Source of the DNA: Amycolatopsis sp. CA-230715
Lineage (GTDB): Bacteria > Actinomycetota > Actinomycetes > Mycobacteriales > Pseudonocardiaceae
Assembly: GCF_018736145.1 (NCBI RefSeq)
Contig: NZ_CP059997.1
Location: forward strand, 333,501 to 397,500
Direction of reading: 5' to 3'
Length of the DNA: 64,000 bases
This document shows positions 58,948 to 64,000 of this stretch, in pieces (within the stretch, counting starts at the first letter, position 1; each line of letters begins with the position of its first letter). The position numbers and the translations under genes are program-made. Under the pieces are notes generated by a model. That model was not told where the DNA came from. It ran no database searches and saw only the letters and a program-made list of their open reading frames with translations.

Positions 58948-60588
58948 TCAGGGTGCGGCGTTGAGGAATTTCGTGGCGAGCGTCACGGCGGGTGCCGAGG
59001 AGTTCGAAGCGGCGAGCATGACGGCGAACGCGAGATCGCCGCGGTAGCCGACGAACCAGCCGTTGGCCTTCGACGGGTCGGGCAGCTGCGCGGTCCCGGT
59101 CTTGCCGAACACCGTCCCGGCGCCCTTCGCCCCGGTCGCCGTGCCCGCGGTGACGACCTCCCGCATCATCGCACGCACCGACGCCAGCACCGGCGCGGGC
59201 GGCGGGCCGTACCCGGCACCGACCTTGGTGTCCACGCCGTGCCACAGCTTCGGGGTGACCGCTTTCCCGGCGGCCACGGTGGCCGCCATCAGCGCCCCGC
59301 CGAAGGGGCTGACCAGCACCTTGCCCTGGCCGATCCCGGCCTCCACCTGCTCGGCCGCGGACCCGGTCGCCTCGACCTTGCCCGCCTCGGTCTGCAGCCC
59401 CGGCACGTCGAAGTCCGCGTTCAGCCCGTACTGGTCGGCGGCCTTCTTCAGCGCGTCCGGCGGAAGCTGCGAAGCGAGCTGGGCGAAGGTGGTGTTGCAC
59501 GAATGCGCGAACGCCGAATGCAACGGCACCGGCGGCAGCACGAACTTGTTGTCGTTGGGGATCGTGCGCTGGCCAAGCTGGATCGTGCCGGGGCACTCCA
59601 GCACGGTGTCGGCGGTGGCGGTGCCGCTTTCCAGCGCGGCGGTCGCGGTCGCGATCTTGAACGTCGAGCCCGGCGCGTACAGCCCGGTGAACGGATTCAG
59701 GTGCTGCTGCCCGTTGTTCCTCGCCACCGCCAGGATATCCCCCGTCGAGGGCTGCAAGGCCACCAGTACCGCGGATTGGGCGGTGGTATCCACCGCGGCC
59801 TCGGCCGCCTTCTGCAAGCCCGTGCTCAACGTCGAGATCAGCGGCTTGCGGTCGACTTCCTTGCCGAACAGCGTGTCGATCGTCTTCCCCGCGCCGTCGG
59901 TCCTGGCGACCGCCCAGCCGTTCCCTGCCTGCCCCGCCGCGTACCGAATCAGCGCGGGCATCAGCTCGAGTGCGATCGCGGGCTCCACCGGACGCGGGCC
60001 GACCGGCCCCCACGACAGCAACGGCTTCCCGTCACGGTCCAGTACCGCGTCCCCGGCGCCGCCCGTGCGCAACACGAGGTGCTGGCCCGCCTCCAGTTTC
60101 GGGTGCAGCACGTGCGGGCTCCAGTGCACCGCCCAGCGCGACCCCGAGCGCACCAGGTCCAGCGCGGCGGGATAGGTCCAGACCCGGTTGGCACCGAGGG
60201 TCCACGTCATCGTGTACCGGGCAGGGGACCTGTCCCCTTCGGTGGGCCCCGCGTCCCCAAACTTCGCCGCCAGCTTCGTCACGACCAGGCCGCGCGTCAC
60301 GTCGTCGAAGGCGGCCTTCGCGGCAGCGGGATCGTCGGTGAGCGCCGCCGCCGCGTCCAGGTTCTTCGCCGACAGCGCGTCCAGGAACCGGCTCACCGTG
60401 CCGGCGGGATCCTCCTGCGACGACGCCGCGTTCTCCGCCGCGGGGCTCTCCGAAGAACCACCGCGCAGCACGAACACCGCGGCCGCCACGATCCCCACCA
60501 CCGCCAGCGCGCCGATCGACAGCACGGCCTTGCGCACACCAGGTTTCACCGTTGTCCCCCCCAGGTTCGTCCCGCCCAGCTTGCCCAT
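58948..60588 (-). CDS. Penicillin-binding protein (transpeptidase)
   Basis: 546 residues. N-terminal membrane anchor (21-41), an NTF2-like MecA_N domain (about 60-165), a dimerisation region, and the transpeptidase with Ser308 in PGSTFK, SCN at 363-365 and KTG in FGKTGTAQLP. It cross-links peptidoglycan outside the membrane. The MecA_N-type head resembles low-affinity class B PBPs, common in beta-lactam-producing or tolerant actinomycetes. Monocistronic; a strong terminator follows ileS upstream. Confidence 0.9.
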   Translation of the reverse strand: MGKLGGTNLGGTTVKPGVRKAVLSIGALAVVGIVAAAVFVLRGGSSESPAAENAASSQEDPAGTVSRFLDALSAKNLDAAAALTDDPAAAKAAFDDVTRGLVVTKLAAKFGDAGPTEGDRSPARYTMTWTLGANRVWTYPAALDLVRSGSRWAVHWSPHVLHPKLEAGQHLVLRTGGAGDAVLDRDGKPLLSWGPVGPRPVEPAIALELMPALIRYAAGQAGNGWAVARTDGAGKTIDTLFGKEVDRKPLISTLSTGLQKAAEAAVDTTAQSAVLVALQPSTGDILAVARNNGQQHLNPFTGLYAPGSTFKIATATAALESGTATADTVLECPGTIQLGQRTIPNDNKFVLPPVPLHSAFAHSCNTTFAQLASQLPPDALKKAADQYGLNADFDVPGLQTEAGKVEATGSAAEQVEAGIGQGKVLVSPFGGALMAATVAAGKAVTPKLWHGVDTKVGAGYGPPPAPVLASVRAMMREVVTAGTATGAKGAGTVFGKTGTAQLPDPSKANGWFVGYRGDLAFAVMLAASNSSAPAVTLATKFLNAAP

Positions 60589-60610
60589 CGCGGGGCGGTG
60601 AAGGGTGTTA

Positions 60611-60651
60611 CCGCCGGGACTCGATCCCGATTCGTGATCGAGTCCCGGCGG
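60611..60651 (-). terminator. Strong hairpin terminator after ileS
   Basis: CCGCCGGGACTCGATC (60611-60626) and GATCGAGTCCCGGCGG (60636-60651) pair over all 16 positions with a nine-base loop, four bases past the ileS stop. No U-tract follows. It insulates the PBP gene from ileS transcription. Confidence 0.85.
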
Positions 60652-60654
60652 CGC

Positions 60655-63600
60655 TCACGCCTTGACGACTCCGACCGTGACCTTGACGCCGTCGCCGACG
60701 GTCCCCGACGAGCTCTCACCGACCGTGCCGTAGCTCACCTCGACGGCGAGCGTTTCGTCGGCGAGGAACTTCTCGTGCTTCTTCGTCGCGGCGACGACCT
60801 CGTCCGGCGCGTCGACGGTCAGCCGGATCCGGTCGGCGACTTCGAGCCCCGCGTCACGGCGGGCCTGCTGGACGACGCGGATCAGGTCGCGCACCACGCC
60901 CTCGTCGGCGAGTTCGGCGGTGACCTCGGTGTCGAGCAGCACGAGCCCCGAGCTGTTCGGCAGCTCGGCCGCGGCACCGGAATCCTTGGCGACCAGCCTG
61001 CGCTCGTACTCGCCCTCGACGAGTTCGATCCCGGCCGCGACCACGGCGCCGGTGTCCGATGTGGACCAGTCGCCCGCCTTGACGGCCTTGATCACCTTCT
61101 GCACGTCCTTGCCGAGCCTCGGCCCCGCGGCGCGCGCGTTCACCGCGACCTCGAACCCGCCGTGCGCGGCCACGTCCGTGGTCAGCTCGACGGATTTCAC
61201 GTTCACCTCGTCGCGGACGATGTCGGTGAACTCGCGCAGCGTCTCGGCGTCCTCCGCGGCGACGAGCAGGCGCGCGAGCGGCAGCCGCACGCGCAGCTTG
61301 TTCGCCTTGCGCAGCGACAGCGCCGACGACGCCACCTGCCGCACCCGGTCCATCGCGGTCACCAGCGCCGCGTCGGCGGGCAGGTCGAGCGCGTTCGGCC
61401 AGTCCTCTAGGTGCACCGAGCGGCCACCGGTCAGCCCGCGCCACACCGTTTCCGTGGTCAGCGGCAGCAGCGGCGCCATCACGCGCGTGGTCACCTCCAG
61501 CACGGTGTGCAGGGTGTCGATCGCGTCCGCGTCACCGGCCCAGAACCGGTCGCGCGAGCGGCGCACGTACCAGTTCGTCAGCACCTCGAGAAAATCACGG
61601 ACGAGCTGGCAGGCACCCGCGATGTCGTAGGTGTCGAGCGCGTACTCGACGTCGGTCACCAGTTCGTGCGTCTTCGCCAGCACGTACCGGTCCAGTACGT
61701 GCGTGGAATCCGTGCGCCACTTGCCTTCCACGCCCTCGGCGTTCGCGTAGAGCGCGAGGAAGTAGTACGAGTTCCACAGCGGCAGCACGGCCTGGCGGAC
61801 CGCGTCGCGGATGCCCCGCTCGGTGACGACCAGGTTGCCGCCGGTCAGGATCGGGCTCGCCATCAGGTACCACCGCATGGCGTCCGAGCCGTCGCGGTCG
61901 AACACCTCGGTGACGTCCGGGTAGTTCCGCAGCGACTTGGACATCTTCTGCCCGTCCGAGCCGAGCACGATGCCGTGCGAGATGCAGGTCCGGAACGCGG
62001 GCCGGTCGAACAGCGCGGTGGCCAGGACGTGCAGCAGGTAGAACCAGCCGCGGGTCTGGCCGATGTACTCGACGATGAAGTCGCTCGGGTAGTGGTGCTC
62101 GAACCATTCGGCGTTCTCGAACGGGTAGTGCACCTGTGCGTAGGGCATCGAGCCCGAGTCGAACCAGACGTCGAACACGTCCTCGATCCGCCGCATGGTC
62201 GACTTCCCGGTCGGGTCGTCGGGGTTCGGCCGCGTCAGCTCGTCGATGAACGGCCGGTGCAGGTTGTCCAGCCGCACCCCGAAATCGCGCTCCAGCTCGT
62301 CGAGCGAGCCGTAGACGTCGGTGCGCGGGTACGCCGGGTCGTCCGACTGCCACACCGGGATCGGCGTGCCCCAGTAGCGGTTGCGCGAAACCGACCAGTC
62401 GCGCGCGTTCTCCAGCCACTTGCCGAACTGGCCGTCCTTGACGTTCTCCGGGTACCAGGTGATCTGCTGGTTCAGCTCGACCATCCGGTCCTTGAACTCG
62501 GTGACCGCGACGAACCACGACGACACCGCGCGGTAGATCAGCGGGTTGCGGCAGCGCCAGCAGTGCGGGTACGGGTGCTCGTAGGTCTCGTGGCGCAGCA
62601 GCAGCGCGCCCTGGCTCGCGGCGGAACCGGTGCCGTTCTTGAGATCGCGGATGATGTTCGGGTTCGCGTCGAAGACGAGCTGGCCCGCGTAGTCCGGCAC
62701 CGTCGCGTCGAACTTGCCGCCGGAGTCGACCGGGGTGACCGGGGTGATCCCGGCCGCGTCGGTGACCACCTTGTCCTCTTCACCGTAGGCGGGCGCGATG
62801 TGCACGACCCCGGTGCCGTCCTCGGTGGTGACGTAGTCCGCGGCGAGCACGCGGTGCGCGTTCTCCGTGCCGACGAAGTACGGGAACGGCGGGGCGTAGC
62901 GGGTGCCGAGCAGCTCGGCGCCGCGGTAGCGCGCGACGACCTCGGGTTCCTCGCCGAGTTCCTTGGCGTACGCGGCGACCCGCGCCTCGGCGAGCAGGAA
63001 CCGCTTGTCCCCCTGTGCTTCCGAGCGCACGACGACGTAGTCGACCTCGGGGTGCACCGCGGTCGCGAGGTTCGACGGCAGCGTCCACGGGGTGGTCGTC
63101 CAGATCAGCAGGTAGGTGCCGTCGAGGTCGTTCCCGTTGCCCTCCAGGCGGTATCCGACCGTGACGGCCGGGTCCTGGCGGCTCGCGTAGACGTCGTCGT
63201 CCATCCGGAGCTCGTGATTGGACAGTGGCGTCTCGTCGCGCCAGCAGTACGGCAGGACGCGGTAGCCCTCGTAGACAAGTCCCTTGTCCCACAAGCGTTT
63301 GAACGCCCACAGCACCGACTCCATGAAGGTGACGTCGAGCGTCTTGTAGTCGTTCTCGAAGTCGACCCAGCGCGCCTGCCTGGTGACGTAGGCCTGCCAC
63401 TCGCCGGTGTAGCGCAGCACGGACTCGCGGCAGGCCTCGTTGAACTTGTCGATGCCCATCGCGTCGATCTCGGCGGTCTCGGTGATCCCGAGCTGCCGCA
63501 TCGCCTCCAGCTCGGCGGGCAGGCCATGGGTGTCCCAGCCGAAGCGCCGGTCGACGCGCTTGCCCTTCATCGTCTGGTAGCGCGGGACGATGTCCTTGAC

Positions 63601-63816
63601 GTACCCGGTGAGCAGGTGCCCGTAGTGCGGCAGGCCGTTGGCGAACGGCGGGCCGTCGTAGAACACGTACTCGTTCGATCCGTCGGTGCCCGCGTCGCGG
63701 GCGTCGATCGTGGCCTGGAACGTGCGATCGGACTCCCAGTGCGCCAGCACGTCCTTTTCCAGGTCCGGGAAGGACGGCTGCGACGGGACCTGGCCGTCGT
63801 GGGACTTGGGGTACAT
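60655..63816 (-). CDS. ileS: Isoleucyl-tRNA synthetase
   Basis: Charges tRNA-Ile. 1053 residues, the eukaryote-like long type. HIGH motif as HYGH (64-67) in PHYGHLLTGY, editing domain, tryptophan-rich WFYLLHVLATALFDRP, KMSKS near 620 (GQKMSKSLRNYPD), and an anticodon-binding C-terminus. The ATG at 63816 gives MYPKSHDGQV; the frame is open upstream through the T-box leader, which is not coding. This long form is often more tolerant of mupirocin than the short bacterial form. Confidence 0.96.
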   Translation of the reverse strand: MYPKSHDGQVPSQPSFPDLEKDVLAHWESDRTFQATIDARDAGTDGSNEYVFYDGPPFANGLPHYGHLLTGYVKDIVPRYQTMKGKRVDRRFGWDTHGLPAELEAMRQLGITETAEIDAMGIDKFNEACRESVLRYTGEWQAYVTRQARWVDFENDYKTLDVTFMESVLWAFKRLWDKGLVYEGYRVLPYCWRDETPLSNHELRMDDDVYASRQDPAVTVGYRLEGNGNDLDGTYLLIWTTTPWTLPSNLATAVHPEVDYVVVRSEAQGDKRFLLAEARVAAYAKELGEEPEVVARYRGAELLGTRYAPPFPYFVGTENAHRVLAADYVTTEDGTGVVHIAPAYGEEDKVVTDAAGITPVTPVDSGGKFDATVPDYAGQLVFDANPNIIRDLKNGTGSAASQGALLLRHETYEHPYPHCWRCRNPLIYRAVSSWFVAVTEFKDRMVELNQQITWYPENVKDGQFGKWLENARDWSVSRNRYWGTPIPVWQSDDPAYPRTDVYGSLDELERDFGVRLDNLHRPFIDELTRPNPDDPTGKSTMRRIEDVFDVWFDSGSMPYAQVHYPFENAEWFEHHYPSDFIVEYIGQTRGWFYLLHVLATALFDRPAFRTCISHGIVLGSDGQKMSKSLRNYPDVTEVFDRDGSDAMRWYLMASPILTGGNLVVTERGIRDAVRQAVLPLWNSYYFLALYANAEGVEGKWRTDSTHVLDRYVLAKTHELVTDVEYALDTYDIAGACQLVRDFLEVLTNWYVRRSRDRFWAGDADAIDTLHTVLEVTTRVMAPLLPLTTETVWRGLTGGRSVHLEDWPNALDLPADAALVTAMDRVRQVASSALSLRKANKLRVRLPLARLLVAAEDAETLREFTDIVRDEVNVKSVELTTDVAAHGGFEVAVNARAAGPRLGKDVQKVIKAVKAGDWSTSDTGAVVAAGIELVEGEYERRLVAKDSGAAAELPNSSGLVLLDTEVTAELADEGVVRDLIRVVQQARRDAGLEVADRIRLTVDAPDEVVAATKKHEKFLADETLAVEVSYGTVGESSSGTVGDGVKVTVGVVKA

Positions 63817-63990
63817 CCTGCGCGCTCCTCGCGTGTTCGTCGCTCTCGTACGGCTCGGCGGCACTGCGCCGGCGAGCCACACGGGGACGAAGACGCTCGC
63901 GCGTTCCGCGGTACCACCCCGCTTGCCCGCGCACGCTGCTCGCGCGGGCCACTTCCTTTTCACGGCTGTCACGGGCCGCACCCGGCCGGG
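63817..63990 (-). promoter_or_regulatory. T-box leader of ileS
   Basis: On the minus strand the conserved T-box GGTGGTACCGCGG (plus-strand 63906-63918) is preceded by the stem-I/linker part (GAAAAGGAAGTGGCCC and GCGCGAGCAGCGTGCGCG) and followed by GTCTTCGTCCCC and a hairpin near the ribosome site GAGGAGCG. Uncharged tRNA-Ile binding turns on translation. Actinobacterial ileS leaders have a very short stem I, and this one fits. The far 5' end may lie just beyond the window. Confidence 0.92.
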
Positions 63991-64000
63991 TCTACTGGGG

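Noticed and set aside
58876..61410. Plus-strand open frame of 844 codons over the PBP and ileS genes
   Set aside because: Antisense shadow of two clear genes, with low-complexity Arg/Gly-rich translation and no motif.
1..64000. tRNA or rRNA genes
   Set aside because: No cloverleaf with conserved TTCRA arm or rRNA-like block was recognised by eye; a tRNAscan run would be decisive.

Overview
The window is dense, very GC-rich actinobacterial DNA. GTG starts are frequent, stop/start overlaps of the GTGA or ATGA kind are common, and there is almost no long non-coding space. A KstR2-type steroid ring C/D regulon, WXG100/EspC-like type VII secretion proteins, LLM/F420-type oxidoreductases, an XRE/DUF397 pair, a SAM-IV riboswitch and an ileS T-box leader point to the Pseudonocardiaceae, most likely Amycolatopsis or a close relative. 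This placement is inference from gene content only.

Layout. 1-5.4 kb: the 3' end of an IpdC-like flavoprotein, a hydrolase, and a divergent pair of citrate synthase-family genes with a repeated palindrome between them. 5.5-8.1 kb: a four-gene cassette linked to type VII secretion (SseB/SAV_915-like, EspC-like, a WXG100-headed protein ending in a glycine zipper, and a two-helix membrane protein). 8.1-17.3 kb: the KstR2 steroid locus. It has a leftward operon fadE30-ipdF-kstR2-fadA6 and a rightward operon fadD3-crotonase-fadE31-fadE32-fadE33, both flanking one exact KstR2 operator. 17.3-21.5 kb: an envelope block with a VanY-like peptidase, a PAP2 phosphatase, and a response regulator/histidine kinase/lipoprotein operon. 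21.5-30.5 kb: a desaturase, an MFS transporter, an LLM/TetR divergent pair, DinB, a PaaX regulator, a J-domain/NERD-like membrane protein and an ArsR regulator. 30.6-33.1 kb: a CbiMNQO cobalt/nickel ECF importer. 33.3-36.4 kb: a beta-phosphoglucomutase-like HAD plus a GH65 disaccharide phosphorylase. 36.4-44.1 kb: a Ppx/GppA phosphatase, a sortase, an LLM enzyme, two tandem DUF885 proteins and a Pro-rich protein. 44.1-48.4 kb: a carboxylate locus in which the LysR regulator is frameshifted and an IS5-family element sits in the shared control region, followed by a prpF-like gene and a transporter. 48.5-52.6 kb: a secreted protein, a DUF222-HNH protein, a frameshifted DUF397 gene with its XRE partner, and a kinase-like protein. 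52.6-64 kb: housekeeping genes (RluD-like pseudouridine synthase, LspA, a SAM-IV-controlled PLP enzyme, an M23 peptidase, a CPA1 antiporter, a penicillin-binding protein, and ileS with its T-box).

How the parts work together. The steroid block encodes CoA activation (FadD3), dehydrogenation (FadE30), hydroxy oxidation (IpdF), later beta-oxidation (FadE31/32/33) and thiolysis (FadA6) of the C/D-ring propionate, under KstR2. The two citrate synthase-like enzymes could take up the acetyl-CoA and propionyl-CoA that result. The HAD-GH65 pair forms a complete phosphorolytic route from an alpha-linked disaccharide to glucose 6-phosphate. The LysR-prpF-transporter locus looks partly decayed.

The most unusual items are the type VII cassette with its putative membrane-active effector and immunity partner, the IS insertion that splits a palindromic operator beside an already frameshifted LysR gene, a crotonase lacking both canonical glutamates inside the steroid operon, a branched hairpin element near 30.6 kb, and a J-domain/NERD-like fusion with a weakened nuclease motif.
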